From the NCBI RefSeq assembly GCF_001623075.1, contig NZ_LMCF01000143.1, positions 1 through 58,265 on the forward strand: a DNA stretch of 58,265 nucleotides, written 5' to 3'. This document shows positions 25,207 through 37,515 of this stretch, one piece after another. The notes under the pieces are model-generated. The model did not search any database. It saw only the letters and a program-made list of their open reading frames with translations, and was not told the origin of the DNA. A program made the translations under genes and the position numbers. Source of the DNA: Pseudovibrio sp. Ad37. GTDB taxonomy: Bacteria; Pseudomonadota; Alphaproteobacteria; Rhizobiales; Stappiaceae. Each line of letters begins with the position of its first letter. Position 1 is the stretch's first letter.

Positions 25207-26733
25207 TTAATGGCTAGACACAGCAGCGGCTGCATGGGCAAGACCCCCTGCATCAAGCGCGGCATTGTAGTTTTCGATAAGGGCACCAACGGACGCGGAC
25301 GTCACATCCAGCACTGCTGCTGGGTAGAACCCGAAGAAGATAGTCAAAATGATCAGCGGAGCCAGGATGAGCTTCTCACGTCCAGTCAGGTCCAGCATGG
25401 ACTTGAGGCTTTCCTTCTCCAACGCACCAAACACGACGCGGCGGTAGAGGAACAGAGCGTAAGCAGCAGACAGGATCACACCAGTCGCAGCGAAGAACGC
25501 CACCCACGTGTTCACCTGGAACACACCAATCATAGTCAGGAATTCACCCACAAAGCCGGCTGTACCTGGCAGACCAACGTTTGCCATGGTGAAGATCATG
25601 AACGCCACCGCATAACGAGGCATGTTGTTCACGAGACCACCATAAGCCGTAATCTGACGGGTGTGCATCCGGTCATAAATCACACCAACACACAGGAACA
25701 GTGCGCCAGAGATCAGACCGTGAGCCAACATCATGAAGATCGCGCCTTCAATACCCTGCGCGTTGGCAGAGAAGATACCCATGGTCACGAAGCCCATATG
25801 AGCAACGGATGAGTAGGCAATCAGCTTCTTGATGTCTTCCTGAGCCAGCGCCACCAGTGAGGTGTAGATGATCGCCACAACAGACAGCGTAAAGATGAAC
25901 GGTGCGAACATATCACTAGCGATTGGGAACATTGGCAATGAGAACCTTAGGAACCCATAACCACCCATCTTCAGCAGGATCGCAGCCAAAACAACAGAAC
26001 CAGCTGTCGGCGCTTCCACGTGCGCATCTGGCAACCAGGTGTGAACAGGCCACATTGGCAACTTCACCGCAAAGCTTGCGAAGAAAGCCAGCCACAACCA
26101 CGTCTGCATCGCTGCCGGGAATTCGCTCTCATTAAGAAGAGTTGGGATATCCAGCGTACCAGCCTGCCAGTACATAGCCATGATAGCTGCCAGCATCAGC
26201 ACAGAGCCGAGCAAAGTGTACAGGAAGAACTTATAACTTGCATAAACGCGGCGCGGGCCACCCCAAACACCGATGATTAGGAACATCGGAATGAGACCAG
26301 CTTCAAAGAACACGTAGAACAGAACCAGATCCAGCGAACAGAACACACCGATCATCAGTGTTTCCAGTACGAGGAAAGCGATCATGTATTCCTTGACGCG
26401 GGTCTGAATGCTTTCCCAGCTCGCCAGAATACACAGCGGCATAAGGAAAGTAGTCAGGATCACGAACAGCATGGAAATGCCGTCAACGCCCATGTGGTAG
26501 GTGAAGGTGTCACCAAACCAGTTGTGCTTCTCCACCATCTGGAAGCCAGGGTTCTCGTTGGTGAACCCGCCCCAGATGAACAAGGAGACGATAAATGTGA
26601 AACTCGTCGTAATCAGCGCAACACGCCGAATATTCGTTTTCGCATCTGGGTCATCCCCCCGCACCAGCAGGATGAAGAACACACCGACCAGTGGGAGAAA
26701 TGTTGTGATGGAAAGGATGGACCAGTCGTTCAT
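25207..26733 (-). CDS. nuoM: NADH-quinone oxidoreductase subunit M
   Basis: 508 residues from ATG at 26733 (the frame runs further up into nuoL, but this start overlaps the nuoL stop as TAATG). Antiporter-like subunit with about 14 TM helices; conserved patches are [41 protein letters not shown] and [18 protein letters not shown]. It forms the second proton channel of the membrane arm. Confidence 0.96.
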   Translation of the reverse strand: MNDWSILSITTFLPLVGVFFILLVRGDDPDAKTNIRRVALITTSFTFIVSLFIWGGFTNENPGFQMVEKHNWFGDTFTYHMGVDGISMLFVILTTFLMPLCILASWESIQTRVKEYMIAFLVLETLMIGVFCSLDLVLFYVFFEAGLIPMFLIIGVWGGPRRVYASYKFFLYTLLGSVLMLAAIMAMYWQAGTLDIPTLLNESEFPAAMQTWLWLAFFASFAVKLPMWPVHTWLPDAHVEAPTAGSVVLAAILLKMGGYGFLRFSLPMFPIASDMFAPFIFTLSVVAIIYTSLVALAQEDIKKLIAYSSVAHMGFVTMGIFSANAQGIEGAIFMMLAHGLISGALFLCVGVIYDRMHTRQITAYGGLVNNMPRYAVAFMIFTMANVGLPGTAGFVGEFLTMIGVFQVNTWVAFFAATGVILSAAYALFLYRRVVFGALEKESLKSMLDLTGREKLILAPLIILTIFFGFYPAAVLDVTSASVGALIENYNAALDAGGLAHAAAAVSSH

Positions 26734-28712
26734 TAATGAACTCCCCCACCGGAGAACATGGCCAGGGTCACGAAGAAGGCAACCCCGATCAACATGGCAA
26801 ATGCGTAGTGATAGATGTAGCCAGACTGCAGGCGAACAACCCAACCGGTAACCTGCTGAACGCGTGAGGCAACACCGTCAGGACCAAGTCCGTCAATCAC
26901 AGTGCCGTCACCACGCTTCCACAGGAAGCGGCCAAGAGCCAGGGAAGGTTTCACGAACAGGAAGTCATAAAGCTCATCAAAGTACCACTTGTTCAGGAGG
27001 AACAGGTACAGAGGCTTATGACGCTCTGCCAGAGCCTTCGGCATATCTGGTTTAGCGATGTAGAAGAGGTAAGCAAGAATGAAACCGCCAGCCATTGCAA
27101 GCCATGGGGAAAGCTTCACGAGCCAATGGACGTGATGCATTTCTTCAATGACTGCGAGCTCACTGTTCGTACCGCCAAAGACGTTCTTCCAGAAATGGAT
27201 GTAGTCGTGACCGATGAACGCTTCCTTGAATACCATACCGGCAAAAGCTGCACCAAGTGCAAGCAACAGTAGCGGCACAAGCATAACCCATGGGCTCTCA
27301 TGGATGTGTTTCATCACATCAACAGAAGCCCGAGGTTTACCGTGGAAGGTCATGAACACCAGACGCCAGCTGTAGAAACTGGTCATCGCAGCTGCAAGAA
27401 CTGTTGCCCAGAAGGCATAGGACGCAAACATGTTGTGACCGATATAAGCAGCTTCAATAATCGCATCTTTGGAGATGAAGCCAGCTGTACCGATATAGGT
27501 GAACGGAATACCGAAACCAGTCAGGGCCAGTGTACCAATCATCATGGTCCAGTAGGTCCATGGAATGTGCTTACGCAGACCACCCATCTTACGCATGTCC
27601 TGCTCGTCAGACACAGAGTGAATAACAGAGCCAGCACATAAGAACAGCAGTGCTTTAAAGAACGCGTGTGTGAACAGGTGGAAGATACCAACACCGAACG
27701 CACCAACACCCAGCGCCACGAACATGTACCCCAGCTGAGAACAGGTGGAATATGCAATCACGCGCTTGATGTCGTTCTGCACACAGCCAATGGTCGCTGC
27801 AAAGAAGGCAGTCGTCGCACCAACGAAGGTCACAATCGTCAGAGCTGTTGGTGCAAGTTCAAAGACTGGAGCAAGACGCGCAACCATGAACACACCAGCC
27901 GTCACCATGGTCGCTGCATGGATCAGCGCGGAAACAGGCGTTGGGCCTTCCATCGCATCCGGCAACCAGGTGTGAAGCAGGAACTGAGCTGACTTACCCA
28001 TGGCACCCATAAAGAGCAGCAGGCAAATAACTGTCAGTGCCGCTTCAGGCATCAATTCATACCCAAGGAAATTCAGAACAGGCTCTTTGCTTTCAAGAAG
28101 AGAAGGGCCGCTGCTGAAAATCGTCGTGAAGTCGATGGAACCGTACAGGTAGAAAACACCGAAGATACCCAGAGCAAAACCAAAGTCACCCACGCGGTTA
28201 ACGATGAAGGCTTTCATCGCAGCCGCATTGGCAGAAGGTTTTTTGTACCAGAATCCGATCAACAGGTACGATGCAAGACCAACGCCTTCCCAACCAAAAA
28301 ACATTTGCAGCAAGTCATCAGAAGTGACCAGTGCCAACATTGAGAAGGTAAAGAAAGACAGATAAGCAAAGAACCGCGGACGATCCGGATCGTGGTGCAT
28401 GTACCCGATAGAGTAGATGTGAACCACACAGGAAATGGAGTTCACAACCACCAGCATCACTGCGGTGAGTGTGTCGACCCGGATTGTCCAGTTAACCGAC
28501 AGATCCCCAGAGGTGATCCAGCGGAAGATTGTTGCAATCTGAGTACTCTCCGACCCAATGCCGAATTGAAAAAACACCACCCAAGACAAAAGGGCTGCGA
28601 CAATCATAAAGCCGCTGGTGATATACTCGCTGGCTTTGACCCCAAGCCGATTGCCGAACATTCCGACAATCAGGAAGCCAAGCAACGGCAGAAAAACGAT
28701 TGCTGAAAACAT
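26733..28712 (-). CDS. nuoL: NADH-quinone oxidoreductase subunit L
   Basis: 659 residues, the largest antiporter-like subunit, at the distal end of the membrane arm. Besides the common core ([55 protein letters not shown]) it carries the long C-terminal extension that includes the lateral amphipathic helix along the membrane arm. It is seven bases downstream of nuoK and coupled to nuoM. Confidence 0.97.
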   Translation of the reverse strand: MFSAIVFLPLLGFLIVGMFGNRLGVKASEYITSGFMIVAALLSWVVFFQFGIGSESTQIATIFRWITSGDLSVNWTIRVDTLTAVMLVVVNSISCVVHIYSIGYMHHDPDRPRFFAYLSFFTFSMLALVTSDDLLQMFFGWEGVGLASYLLIGFWYKKPSANAAAMKAFIVNRVGDFGFALGIFGVFYLYGSIDFTTIFSSGPSLLESKEPVLNFLGYELMPEAALTVICLLLFMGAMGKSAQFLLHTWLPDAMEGPTPVSALIHAATMVTAGVFMVARLAPVFELAPTALTIVTFVGATTAFFAATIGCVQNDIKRVIAYSTCSQLGYMFVALGVGAFGVGIFHLFTHAFFKALLFLCAGSVIHSVSDEQDMRKMGGLRKHIPWTYWTMMIGTLALTGFGIPFTYIGTAGFISKDAIIEAAYIGHNMFASYAFWATVLAAAMTSFYSWRLVFMTFHGKPRASVDVMKHIHESPWVMLVPLLLLALGAAFAGMVFKEAFIGHDYIHFWKNVFGGTNSELAVIEEMHHVHWLVKLSPWLAMAGGFILAYLFYIAKPDMPKALAERHKPLYLFLLNKWYFDELYDFLFVKPSLALGRFLWKRGDGTVIDGLGPDGVASRVQQVTGWVVRLQSGYIYHYAFAMLIGVAFFVTLAMFSGGGVH

Positions 28713-28719
28713 CCGCCCC

Positions 28720-29028
28720 TCAGCCTTTCATCATATTGATGTCTTCCACGGCAATAGAGCCGCGGTTACGGAAGTAAACAACCAGAATAGCAAGACCAAT
28801 AGCCGCCTCTGCTGCTGCAACGGTAAGAACCAGGAGCGCAAAGATCTGACCAACCATGTCCTGCATGAAGTAGGAAAATGCCACCAGGTTGATATTAACT
28901 GCGAGCAATAAAAGCTCGATAGACATCAGGATCACGATGACGTTCTTTCGGTTGAGAAAGATGCCAAAGATCCCGATGGTGAATAGGATCGCTGCGACCC
29001 CGAGATAGTGCGCTATGCCAATTTCCAT
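28720..29028 (-). CDS. nuoK: NADH-quinone oxidoreductase subunit K
   Basis: 102 residues with three TM helices and the two conserved intramembrane Glu residues that take part in proton transfer: [17 protein letters not shown] and [17 protein letters not shown]. Typical length and position between nuoJ and nuoL. Confidence 0.96.
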   Translation of the reverse strand: MEIGIAHYLGVAAILFTIGIFGIFLNRKNVIVILMSIELLLLAVNINLVAFSYFMQDMVGQIFALLVLTVAAAEAAIGLAILVVYFRNRGSIAVEDINMMKG

Positions 29029-29140
29029 GGGCGCCTCTCAGTGCTCCCCGTTTTCTATTCAAACTCCGAAGAAGGAACCCTCAAGAGGAAGGCCTTTTCT
29101 CCGGTACGAATTAATGGTGAAGACCCGTTACAAACGCGCC

Positions 29141-29755
29141 TTACAACCCCTTGCCTCTTTCAACTTTGACCACTTCGATCGAAGTTTCAGGACGACGGGC
29201 ATTCTGTTCAGAGATATTCTGACGGCGTACACCCGGCTTATGGCGGAGGGTCAATACAATCGCACCGATCATTGCAACCAGCAGCACCAGACCAGAAATC
29301 TGGAACCAGTAAATGTAGCGGGTGTAAAGCAATTCACCGATAGCGGCGATATTTTGTGTCTGCTCAACAGGAGGTGTCGGGGCGGACCCTTCACCTAACA
29401 TGCCAGGAGCGATGTACCAGCCACTGGCAACCATCAAGAGTTCAGCCAGCAGAATTGCACCAATCAGCGCGCCGATTGGCAAATACTGCAAGAACCCCTG
29501 ACGCATTTCGGCAAAGTCAACATCCAGCATCATGACCACGAACAGGAACAGCACCATGACCGCCCCCACGTAGACAACAACCAGAAGCATCGCCAGATAC
29601 TCGGCACCAATCAGTACAAACAACCCAGCTGCATTAAAGAAGCACAGGATGAGGAACAGCACTGAGTGAACCGGATTGCGAGAAGCAATCACCATGAAGG
29701 CAGAGGCCACCGCAAGTGCGGCAAACAGATAGAAAAACAGGGCCTGCAAAACCAT
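29141..29755 (-). CDS. nuoJ: NADH-quinone oxidoreductase subunit J
   Basis: 204 residues with five TM helices. The conserved EYLAMLLVVVYVGAVMVLFLF includes the pi-bulge helix that undergoes conformational change during coupling. The hydrophilic C-terminal tail (about 50 residues from LTLRHKPGVRRQ) is typical for alphaproteobacteria. A 112-bp gap before nuoK holds no gene. Confidence 0.95.
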   Translation of the reverse strand: MVLQALFFYLFAALAVASAFMVIASRNPVHSVLFLILCFFNAAGLFVLIGAEYLAMLLVVVYVGAVMVLFLFVVMMLDVDFAEMRQGFLQYLPIGALIGAILLAELLMVASGWYIAPGMLGEGSAPTPPVEQTQNIAAIGELLYTRYIYWFQISGLVLLVAMIGAIVLTLRHKPGVRRQNISEQNARRPETSIEVVKVERGKGL

Positions 29756-29831
29756 TTTTAGGTTGCCTTTGTCCTATTGTCTCGCCCGGTCAGTGCAAAG
29801 CCCCAACCGGACACAATCCACTCCCGTTACC

Positions 29832-30320
29832 TTAACGGTACGGAGCATCCAATTCGATATTGCGAGCGATCTCACGCTCCCAACGCTCCCCATTCGCAAG
29901 CAGCTTGTCCTTGTCGTAGAACAGCTCTTCCCGCGTCTCGGTCGCAAATTCAAAGTTCGGGCCTTCCACGATCGCATCCACCGGACACGCTTCCTGACAG
30001 AACCCGCAGTAAATGCACTTGGTCATGTCAATGTCGTAGCGAGTGGTACGGCGTGTCCCGTCATTACGACGAGGTCCAGCTTCAATCGTAATGGCCTGCG
30101 CAGGGCAGATCGCTTCACACAGCTTACAAGCAATGCAGCGCTCTTCTCCGTTCGGATACCGGCGCAAGGCGTGTTCACCGCGAAAACGCGGGCTTACAGC
30201 ACCCTTCTCAAAGGGATAGTTAATCGTCGGCTTTGGCTTGAAGAAGTAACGCATGGCAAGAAAAAACGCCGATACGAACTCCTTCAAAAGCAACGACTTT
30301 GCGGCCTGTCCCAGTCCCAT
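29832..30320 (-). CDS. nuoI: NADH-quinone oxidoreductase subunit I
   Basis: 162 residues from ATG at 30320, preceded by AAAGG; an upstream ATG at 30350 is possible, but this start gives the usual alphaproteobacterial length (~163). Two [4Fe-4S] motifs, [12 protein letters not shown] and [12 protein letters not shown], hold clusters N6a and N6b, which pass electrons toward the quinone site. [17 protein letters not shown] and the C-terminal ELDAPYR are signature stretches. Confidence 0.96.
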   Translation of the reverse strand: MGLGQAAKSLLLKEFVSAFFLAMRYFFKPKPTINYPFEKGAVSPRFRGEHALRRYPNGEERCIACKLCEAICPAQAITIEAGPRRNDGTRRTTRYDIDMTKCIYCGFCQEACPVDAIVEGPNFEFATETREELFYDKDKLLANGERWEREIARNIELDAPYR

Positions 30321-30442
30321 AGCCTTTACAGCCCTTTCTTGATCGAACATGCCACCGGCATGGAAGATCGATTACAATCCAAGAGAACCAAGGAGCACTT
30401 CCAAGAAGTCATACTAGGTTCTCGTTACCCTTTCCTCTCGAA

Positions 30443-30679
30443 TTAAGGAGCAATGCTAGCTCCGGCGAGATATCCGATAATCGGAATCCCGATTATCGTC
30501 AGGGTAAAAATGACTTTGCGGATCGTCGGTTCCGCCAGCTCAACCCAACCTTTCTCAGCTGGGTTGCGCTCTTTTCCTTTGTTGATGGCTGCCTCCATAA
30601 ATCCAAGAAGGAGACGGTAGTTCAGCCATCCAAGGTAAATTCCCATTACACCGCCGATTAACCCGGCGATGGAAATCAT
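30443..30679 (-). CDS. Small two-helix membrane protein between nuoH and nuoI
   Basis: About 78 residues from ATG at 30679, which overlaps the nuoH stop (ATGA). Two hydrophobic segments, [20 protein letters not shown] and [20 protein letters not shown], flank a charged loop ([13 protein letters not shown]). It is not one of the 14 core subunits and I do not recognise a named family. Coupled translation with nuoH suggests an accessory or assembly factor of complex I. Confidence 0.75.
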   Translation of the reverse strand: MISIAGLIGGVMGIYLGWLNYRLLLGFMEAAINKGKERNPAEKGWVELAEPTIRKVIFTLTIIGIPIIGYLAGASIAP

Positions 30680-31749
30680 GCTCCGAACCCACCCACTGGT
30701 GGGGTCCAGCCCATGAACATCAGCACGAAGGCCACGATGAACACCATTGCCAGTGACAGCGGCAGGAAGACTTTCCACCCCAGACGCATCAGCTGGTCAT
30801 AGCGATACCGCGGGACCATTGCTTTCGCCATGGAGATGAAGAAGAACACCAACAAACTCTTGAGCAGGAACCAGACGACACCAGGCACCCAAGTGAATGG
30901 TGCAATATCCAATGGAGGCAGCCAACCGCCCATGAACAGGATGGTCATCAGAGCACACATCAAGGAGATCGCCACATACTCACCCAACATGAACATCATG
31001 TAAGGGGTAGAGCCGTACTCAACCATGAAGCCTGCAACCAGTTCGGATTCCGCTTCTGCCAGATCGAATGGAGGACGGTTTGTTTCAGCAAGTGCGGAAA
31101 CAAAGAACACCACGAACATCGGGAACAGCGGCAACCAATACCAGTTCAAGATAGACAACCATGGAACGCCCAGCATGTGAGCAAGCCCGCGAGCTTGCTG
31201 CGCATAAACGATTTCGGTCAGGTTCAACGAACCAACACAGAGCAGAACAGTTACGATCACGAAACCAATAGACACTTCGTAAGAAACCATCTGAGCTGCA
31301 GAACGCAGAGCTGACAGGAACGGGTATTTGGAGTTGGAAGCCCAACCACCGATGATCACGCCGTAAACTCCAAGGGAGCTGATCGCGAACACATACAAAA
31401 TACCCACGTTGATGTTTGCAATCGCCCAGCCATCAGCGACCGGAATAACCACCCAAGCTGCAAGGGAGAGAACCACTGTAATCAGCGGTGCAAACAAAAA
31501 CAGAAACTTATCAGATCCCGACGGGATCACTGGCTCTTTCAAAACGAATTTCAAAAGATCCGCAAAACTCTGTAGCAAGCCCCAGGGGCCAACAACGTTA
31601 GGACCACGACGGATCTGGACGGCAGCCCAGATCTTACGGTCACCGTATAGAATGTAAGCAACGATCAGCAGCAGCACGACCATCAAGAGCACGCTCTGGA
31701 AGAGCATGATGATCAGCGGCCAGCCATAATCCCAGAAAAAAGCTTCCAT
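30676..31749 (-). CDS. nuoH: NADH-quinone oxidoreductase subunit H
   Basis: 357 residues from ATG at 31749; the frame runs upstream into nuoG but this start is the standard one. Eight TM helices. The quinone-chamber loops are visible: [20 protein letters not shown] and [20 protein letters not shown], with [14 protein letters not shown]. NuoH links the hydrophilic and membrane arms and lines the quinone channel. Confidence 0.96.
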   Translation of the reverse strand: MEAFFWDYGWPLIIMLFQSVLLMVVLLLIVAYILYGDRKIWAAVQIRRGPNVVGPWGLLQSFADLLKFVLKEPVIPSGSDKFLFLFAPLITVVLSLAAWVVIPVADGWAIANINVGILYVFAISSLGVYGVIIGGWASNSKYPFLSALRSAAQMVSYEVSIGFVIVTVLLCVGSLNLTEIVYAQQARGLAHMLGVPWLSILNWYWLPLFPMFVVFFVSALAETNRPPFDLAEAESELVAGFMVEYGSTPYMMFMLGEYVAISLMCALMTILFMGGWLPPLDIAPFTWVPGVVWFLLKSLLVFFFISMAKAMVPRYRYDQLMRLGWKVFLPLSLAMVFIVAFVLMFMGWTPPVGGFGA

Positions 31750-31762
31750 GCTCACCGTCCCC

Positions 31763-33859
31763 TTATTCCGCCGCCTCAGCTCGGCGCTGCATGGCAAGTG
31801 CAGAACACTCGGCCATCACCGCTGAAGCTCGGGCAATCGGGTTGGTTAGATAAAAATCACTGAATGCCTGTGCGAAACCGGCACCATTCATGTCACCACC
31901 GCGTGCGGCAAGCTTGGAAACATCCGAAGCAACACCGGTCGCGATGCAATTTACATTCGCCATATGAGGAACTGCCTCAACAACAGCTCCGCGCAACTGC
32001 GCAAAACTGTTGAAGGAAAGCGGCTTACCAAGTGCACCGGAAAGCGCACGAATGATTGCCCAGTCCTCACGTGCCTCACCAGGAGGGAATGCAGCGCGGT
32101 TTGCCAGCTGTACACGGCCTTCCAGGTTCACAAAAGTACCTGGTTTTTCGGTGTAAGCAGCACCTGGCAAAATAACGTCAGCGCGGTGTGCGCCGCGGTC
32201 ACCGTGGGTGCCGATGTAAACAACAAACGCATCCCCGAAGGAAGCCATGTCCAGTTCATCTGCACCAAGCAGGAACACAACATCTACGTCGCCTTTGGCA
32301 GCTGCGTCTTGAATACCACCAGTATCCAGACCACCCTCACCCGGAACAAGTCCGATATCCAGACCGCCAACACGGCTGGCAGCAGTGTGAAGAACGTTAA
32401 AGCCGTTCCACTCATCGCTCACAGCACCAACGCTTTCAGCAAGCTTGGCAGCAGCGGCCAGTACAGCAGCACCGTCTTCACGGGCAATCGCGCCTTCACC
32501 AACGATGATCATTGGATTTTTAGCGTTCTTCAGAACCTCTGCAAATGCGTTCTTGCCAGAAGCAACGTCCGCCAGAGTGTCTGGACCAGCACCGAGGTAA
32601 TCCACGTCGTAGGTCAGATCCGCAGGTTGGCCAATCAGACCAACTTTTGCACCGCCATGACGCCAAACCTTACGGATGCGGGCATTGAGAACTGGCGCCT
32701 CAACACGTGGGTTAGCACCCACGAGCAGAATTGCATCAGCGTCTTCAATACCTTCCACGGAAGAGTTAAACAGATAGGTTGTCCGACCAAGAGACGGATC
32801 AAGCTGTGCACCATCCTGACGGCAATCCATGTTGGCAGAACCAACACTCTCCATCAGAGCCTTCAGAGCAAACATTTCTTCAACAGTAGCAAGATCACCA
32901 GCGATCGCAGCAGTTTTAGCACCACCAGCCGCTTTCACCTTTGACGCAACCGCATTCAGAGCGTCAGTCCAGCTCGCAGGAGCCAGCTTGCCGTTCTGCT
33001 TCACGTATGGGCGATCCAGACGCTGTGTCTTCAGACCATCCCAGATAAAGCGGGTTTTGTCGGAGATCCATTCCTCGTTCACCTCTTCATTGAGGCGAGG
33101 CATGATGCGCATGACTTCTTTACCGCGTGTATCCACACGGATAGCGGAGCCAAGAGCGTCCATCACGTCGACGCTTTCTGTCTTCACCAGTTCCCAGGGG
33201 CGAGCATTGAACTCGTATGGGCGGGAAGTCAGAGCACCAACCGGGCAAAGGTCAATCACGTTGCCCTGCAGCTCGGAGGAAAGCGCTTCTTCAAGATAAG
33301 TGGTAATCTCGGCGTCTTCACCGCGGCCAATCAGGCCCAGTTCAGAAACACCGGCAACCTCGGTCGTAAAGCGAACACAGCGCGTGCAGTGAATGCAGCG
33401 TGTCATGATCGTTTTCACAAGCGGACCGACATATTTATTTTCAACTGCGCGCTTGTTTTCCGCATAACGGGAACTATCTACACCGTAAGCCATGGCCTGA
33501 TCTTGAAGATCACACTCACCGCCTTGGTCACAGATAGGGCAGTCCAGCGGGTGGTTGATCAGGAGAAACTCCATCACACCTTCACGCGCTTTTTTCACCA
33601 TAGGAGATTTTGTAAAAATCTCTGGTGGCTGGCCTTCTGGTCCCGGACGCAGATCGCGCACGCCCATTGCACAAGAGGCAACCGGTTTTGGCGGTCCGCC
33701 TTTTACTTCTACAAGGCACATGCGGCAGTTGCCGGCCACTGAAAGCCGGTCATGAAAACAGAACCGAGGAATTTCCGCGCCGGCCTCTTCACAGGCCTGC
33801 ATAACGGTATATTCCGCAGGAACTTCAATTTCTTTGCCGTCGACGACAAGCTTGGTCAT
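31763..33859 (-). CDS. nuoG: NADH-quinone oxidoreductase subunit G
   Basis: 698 residues. N-terminal [2Fe-2S] ferredoxin domain ([19 protein letters not shown]), His/Cys cluster region ([19 protein letters not shown]), and [4Fe-4S] ligands ([23 protein letters not shown]), followed by a molybdopterin-oxidoreductase-like fold without cofactor role. It carries several electron-transfer clusters of the peripheral arm. The start overlaps the upstream pentapeptide-repeat gene by four bases. Confidence 0.96.
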   Translation of the reverse strand: MTKLVVDGKEIEVPAEYTVMQACEEAGAEIPRFCFHDRLSVAGNCRMCLVEVKGGPPKPVASCAMGVRDLRPGPEGQPPEIFTKSPMVKKAREGVMEFLLINHPLDCPICDQGGECDLQDQAMAYGVDSSRYAENKRAVENKYVGPLVKTIMTRCIHCTRCVRFTTEVAGVSELGLIGRGEDAEITTYLEEALSSELQGNVIDLCPVGALTSRPYEFNARPWELVKTESVDVMDALGSAIRVDTRGKEVMRIMPRLNEEVNEEWISDKTRFIWDGLKTQRLDRPYVKQNGKLAPASWTDALNAVASKVKAAGGAKTAAIAGDLATVEEMFALKALMESVGSANMDCRQDGAQLDPSLGRTTYLFNSSVEGIEDADAILLVGANPRVEAPVLNARIRKVWRHGGAKVGLIGQPADLTYDVDYLGAGPDTLADVASGKNAFAEVLKNAKNPMIIVGEGAIAREDGAAVLAAAAKLAESVGAVSDEWNGFNVLHTAASRVGGLDIGLVPGEGGLDTGGIQDAAAKGDVDVVFLLGADELDMASFGDAFVVYIGTHGDRGAHRADVILPGAAYTEKPGTFVNLEGRVQLANRAAFPPGEAREDWAIIRALSGALGKPLSFNSFAQLRGAVVEAVPHMANVNCIATGVASDVSKLAARGGDMNGAGFAQAFSDFYLTNPIARASAVMAECSALAMQRRAEAAE

Positions 33860-34206
33860 GCGTTGGCATCCTCACCCTTAGCTTCTTTAGCCCGATAAGC
33901 TTCAAGAAGCTCAGTCACTTCAATTCCATCGATGGTCATGCCCTCAAGCCGGCAGCTTTTGATTTTAGCGCCAGCCAGATTGGCATTTTCAAGGATCAGC
34001 CCAGAAAGATTGACTTTCTCGACTGACCAACCAGAAAGGTTTGCATCAAGGATCGACCAGCCTGAGAGGTTAACGTCGTTGATGCGGCTACCAGACATGT
34101 TCACGTTATTAAAGGAGCACCCGGAAAGGACACAGTCATCAAACACGGAACCTGAAAGGTCGCTTTCATTCACATCCAGACGTTTTTTCTCATTGCTGAT
34201 CTTCAT
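33856..34206 (-). CDS. Pentapeptide-repeat protein inside the nuo operon
   Basis: 116 residues. About 60 residues in the middle repeat five by five with Leu/Ile-Ser-Gly/Ala-x-x units ([48 protein letters not shown]), the right-handed quadrilateral beta-helix of the pentapeptide family. The ends are charged and helical. It lies five bases after nuoF and overlaps nuoG by four (ATGA), so it is made with them. Its role in or beside complex I is unknown; such proteins often act as protein-interaction surfaces. Confidence 0.85.
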   Translation of the reverse strand: MKISNEKKRLDVNESDLSGSVFDDCVLSGCSFNNVNMSGSRINDVNLSGWSILDANLSGWSVEKVNLSGLILENANLAGAKIKSCRLEGMTIDGIEVTELLEAYRAKEAKGEDANA

Positions 34207-34211
34207 ATCCC

Positions 34212-35513
34212 CTACTCCGCCGCAATCTTGTCGGTCGGTGTGCGCTGCGTAGCAACGTAACTGTCGATCCGATCTTCAATCACAGGGCGGAAGTTTTTGA
34301 TCAAACCCTGAATAGGCCATGCCGCCGCATCACCAAGCGCGCAGATCGTATGACCTTCCACCTGCTTGGTCACTTTGAACAGCATGTCGATTTCCTCATA
34401 AGAGCTCTCGCCCTTGACCATCCGCTCCATAACACGCCACATCCAGCCCGTACCTTCACGGCACGGCGTACACTGACCGCAGCTTTCGTGTTTGTAGAAG
34501 TAGGACAGACGAGCAATCGCTTTGATGATGTCCGTGGAGTTGTCCATCACGATCACAGCAGCTGTACCCAGGGAAGAGCCAACTTCGCGCAGACCGTCAA
34601 AGTCCATCTTGGCGTCGCGAATTTCTTCGCCCTTCACACAAGGAACAGAAGAACCACCCGGAATAACCGCCAGCAGATTGTCCCAGCCGCCACGGATGCC
34701 ACCGCAGTGCTTTTCAATCAGCTCCTTGAACGGAATACCCATGGTCTCTTCAACGGTACAAGGTTTGTTCACGTGTCCGGAAACACAGAACAATTTTGTA
34801 CCAGCGTTGTTTTCGCGGCCAATACCGGAGAACCATGCACCACCACGACGCAAGATGGTCGGGGCAACAGCAATGGATTCCACGTTGTTCACTGTGGTTG
34901 GACAGCCATAGATACCCATGTTCGCAGGGAACGGAGGCTTCAGACGCGGTTGACCTTTTTTACCCTCAAGACTTTCCAGCAGTGCAGTTTCTTCACCGCA
35001 GATGTAAGCCCCTGCACCGTGGTGCACGTAGATATCAAAGTCATAGCCGTTCTTGTTGTTCTTGCCGATCAGGCCAGCATCATAAGCCTGATCAATCGCA
35101 GCCTGCAGGCGCTCACGTTCACGAATGAACTCGCCGCGCACGTAAATGTACGCCGCAATAGCACCCATCGCGAAACCAGCAAGCAAGCAGCCCTCAACCA
35201 GATGGTGAGGATCGTGACGCATGATTTCACGGTCTTTACAGGTACCCGGCTCGGACTCATCTGCATTAACAACGAGATAGGCCGGACGACCATCGCTTTC
35301 CTTCGGCATGAAGGACCACTTCAGGCCAGTCGGGAAGCCTGCACCACCACGACCACGAAGACCGGAAGTCTTCATTTCGTCGATGATCCAGCTGCGACCT
35401 TTGTCAATAATGTCTTTGGTACCAGACCATGATCCACGCTGACGAGCCCCTTCGAGCCCCCAGTCATGCAGACCATAGATATTGGTGAAGATACGATCGG
35501 AATCGTTCAGCAT
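34212..35513 (-). CDS. nuoF: NADH-quinone oxidoreductase subunit F
   Basis: 433 residues. The NADH/FMN site is clear: [13 protein letters not shown] and [18 protein letters not shown], with the glycine-rich [16 protein letters not shown]. The N3 [4Fe-4S] cluster ligands are [14 protein letters not shown] and [12 protein letters not shown]. NuoF oxidises NADH and passes electrons into the chain with NuoE. Confidence 0.97.
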   Translation of the reverse strand: MLNDSDRIFTNIYGLHDWGLEGARQRGSWSGTKDIIDKGRSWIIDEMKTSGLRGRGGAGFPTGLKWSFMPKESDGRPAYLVVNADESEPGTCKDREIMRHDPHHLVEGCLLAGFAMGAIAAYIYVRGEFIRERERLQAAIDQAYDAGLIGKNNKNGYDFDIYVHHGAGAYICGEETALLESLEGKKGQPRLKPPFPANMGIYGCPTTVNNVESIAVAPTILRRGGAWFSGIGRENNAGTKLFCVSGHVNKPCTVEETMGIPFKELIEKHCGGIRGGWDNLLAVIPGGSSVPCVKGEEIRDAKMDFDGLREVGSSLGTAAVIVMDNSTDIIKAIARLSYFYKHESCGQCTPCREGTGWMWRVMERMVKGESSYEEIDMLFKVTKQVEGHTICALGDAAAWPIQGLIKNFRPVIEDRIDSYVATQRTPTDKIAAE

Positions 35514-35516
35514 CGC

Positions 35517-36317
35517 TTACCCCTCACCTTTCGCTTTGGCTTCCTGAGCTTTGCGGTGGCTCTCCAAGAACTCCGCAACACCAGCCTCAGCCGGACGAGG
35601 AACACCAGTATAACCAGCACCGCCAGTATTCAGAGCAGCACCTGCATGGTGCCGTGACGCTGCATCGGAACCGTCAACAACAATAGCTTCCTGAGGCGCA
35701 CCCTTTGTGGTGTCCTCAATATTCAACAATGTGGTTGGACCACCCTCTGGCGCCGCGAAGATACGGTCAACACCCTGAGGGCCCGGTAGAACCGGCTTTC
35801 CGCCTGCAATGTTATCAAGAAGCTTTTCAAACTTCTCAACATCCAGATCCTCATAGAAGTCTTTGAAGATCTGCACCATCGGCGCGTTTACACAAGCACC
35901 AAGGCACTCAACCTCTTCCCAGGAGAAATTTCCATCTTCGGAAAGGGTATGAGGGGTCTCGGAGATCTTGCTTTTACAAACTTTGATAAGCTCTTCAGAA
36001 CCACGCAGCTGACAGGGGGTCGTACCACACACCTGAATGTGTGCTTTTTTACCGACCGGCTGCAGCTGGAACATGGTGTAGAAGGTTGCCACTTCCAGAA
36101 CACGGATGCGAGGCATATCGAGCATTTCAGAGATCACACGGATCGCTGGTTCGGTCACCCAACCAACCTGCTCTTGCGCACGCCACAGAATTGGCACGAC
36201 AGCAGATGCCTGACGCCCTTCTGGATAACGCGCGATAACTTTATTCGCCCATTCCAGATTTTCTGGAGAGAACTCAAAAGAATCTGGTTGTTCGTGATGA
36301 AGACGACGCACTGACAT
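35517..36317 (-). CDS. nuoE: NADH-quinone oxidoreductase subunit E
   Basis: 266 residues. The N-terminal 165 form the thioredoxin-like [2Fe-2S] subunit: [13 protein letters not shown] and [12 protein letters not shown] carry the four Cys of cluster N1a. The last ~100 residues are a Gly/Ala/Pro-rich low-complexity tail known from alphaproteobacterial NuoE. It abuts nuoD by one base and precedes nuoF by three. Confidence 0.95.
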   Translation of the reverse strand: MSVRRLHHEQPDSFEFSPENLEWANKVIARYPEGRQASAVVPILWRAQEQVGWVTEPAIRVISEMLDMPRIRVLEVATFYTMFQLQPVGKKAHIQVCGTTPCQLRGSEELIKVCKSKISETPHTLSEDGNFSWEEVECLGACVNAPMVQIFKDFYEDLDVEKFEKLLDNIAGGKPVLPGPQGVDRIFAAPEGGPTTLLNIEDTTKGAPQEAIVVDGSDAASRHHAGAALNTGGAGYTGVPRPAEAGVAEFLESHRKAQEAKAKGEG

Positions 36318-37501
36318 TATCGGTCAATCTCCCCGAATACGATATCTAGAGAACCCATTACTGCAGCTACATCAGCTAACATGTGACCCTTGCACATATA
36401 ATCCATTGCCTGCAAATGGGCAAAACCCGGAGCCTTAATTTTACAGCGGTAAGGCTTATTGGTTCCGTCAGAGATAAGATAAACACCGAATTCGCCTTTT
36501 GGCGCTTCAACGGCTGCATAAACTTCACCTTCAGGAACTTTGTAACCCTCAGTGTAAAGCTTGAAATGATGGATCAGAGCTTCCATGGAGCGCTTCATTT
36601 CATTGCGCTTCGGAGGAACCACTTTACCATCGGTTGAAGAAACAGGGCCAGTTTCCTTACCCAGCATCTCCAGACACTGCTTCATGATGCGAACAGATTG
36701 ACGCATCTCAAACATCCGGATCAGGTAACGATCGTAACAGTCACCGTTCTTACCGACTGCAATGTCGAATTCCATTTCATCATAGCACTCGTAAGGCTGC
36801 GACTTACGCAGATCCCACTTCGCACCAGAACCACGGACCATTACACCGGAAAAGCCCATTGCCCAGGCATCATCAAGATCAACAATGCCGATATCAACGT
36901 TACGCTGTTTGAAGATACGGTTGTCAGTCAGAAGGCCTTCAATGTCGTCAAGAGTTTTGAGGAACGGATCACACCAGTTCCACATATCCTCAAGCAATTG
37001 AGCAGGAAGATCCTGATGCACACCGCCTGGACGCACATAAGCTGCGTGCATACGGGCACCACAACCTCGTTCATAAAAACCCATGAGCTCTTCGCGTGGC
37101 TCAAAGCCCCACAGCGGTGGTGTCAACGCACCAACATCCAATGCTTGCGTGGTCACATTCAGAAGATGTGATAGCAAACGCCCGATTTCTGAATAAAGCA
37201 CACGGATCAGCTGACCGCGTTTTGGCACTTCAATGCCCAGCAAACGCTCAACAGCAAGAGCATAAGCATGCTCCTGGTTCATGGGTGCTACATAGTCCAA
37301 CCGGTCGAAGTAAGGCACAGCCTGAAGATAGGTCTTGTGCTCGATCAGTTTTTCAGTACCCCGGTGCAGCAATCCGATATGCGGGTCAACGCGAATGACC
37401 ACCTCACCGTCCAGTTCAAGAACCAGACGCAGCACACCGTGCGCCGCAGGGTGCTGCGGACCAAAGTTAATATTAAAGTTTCGTACCTGAGCCTCAGCCA
37501 T
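36317..37501 (-). CDS. nuoD: NADH-quinone oxidoreductase subunit D
   Basis: 394 residues of the 49-kDa subunit family, related to NiFe-hydrogenase large subunits. [20 protein letters not shown] carries the quinone-site His region, and [17 protein letters not shown] holds the conserved Tyr/Asp. With NuoB it forms the quinone-reducing cavity. It ends in the usual [11 protein letters not shown]. Confidence 0.97.
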   Translation of the reverse strand: MAEAQVRNFNINFGPQHPAAHGVLRLVLELDGEVVIRVDPHIGLLHRGTEKLIEHKTYLQAVPYFDRLDYVAPMNQEHAYALAVERLLGIEVPKRGQLIRVLYSEIGRLLSHLLNVTTQALDVGALTPPLWGFEPREELMGFYERGCGARMHAAYVRPGGVHQDLPAQLLEDMWNWCDPFLKTLDDIEGLLTDNRIFKQRNVDIGIVDLDDAWAMGFSGVMVRGSGAKWDLRKSQPYECYDEMEFDIAVGKNGDCYDRYLIRMFEMRQSVRIMKQCLEMLGKETGPVSSTDGKVVPPKRNEMKRSMEALIHHFKLYTEGYKVPEGEVYAAVEAPKGEFGVYLISDGTNKPYRCKIKAPGFAHLQAMDYMCKGHMLADVAAVMGSLDIVFGEIDR

Positions 37502-37515
37502 TCTCTACCCGTGCC

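Noticed and set aside
34350-35432. 360-codon plus-strand frame opposite nuoF
   Set aside because: Antisense shadow; composition (His/Thr/Val) is an artefact of the coding strand.
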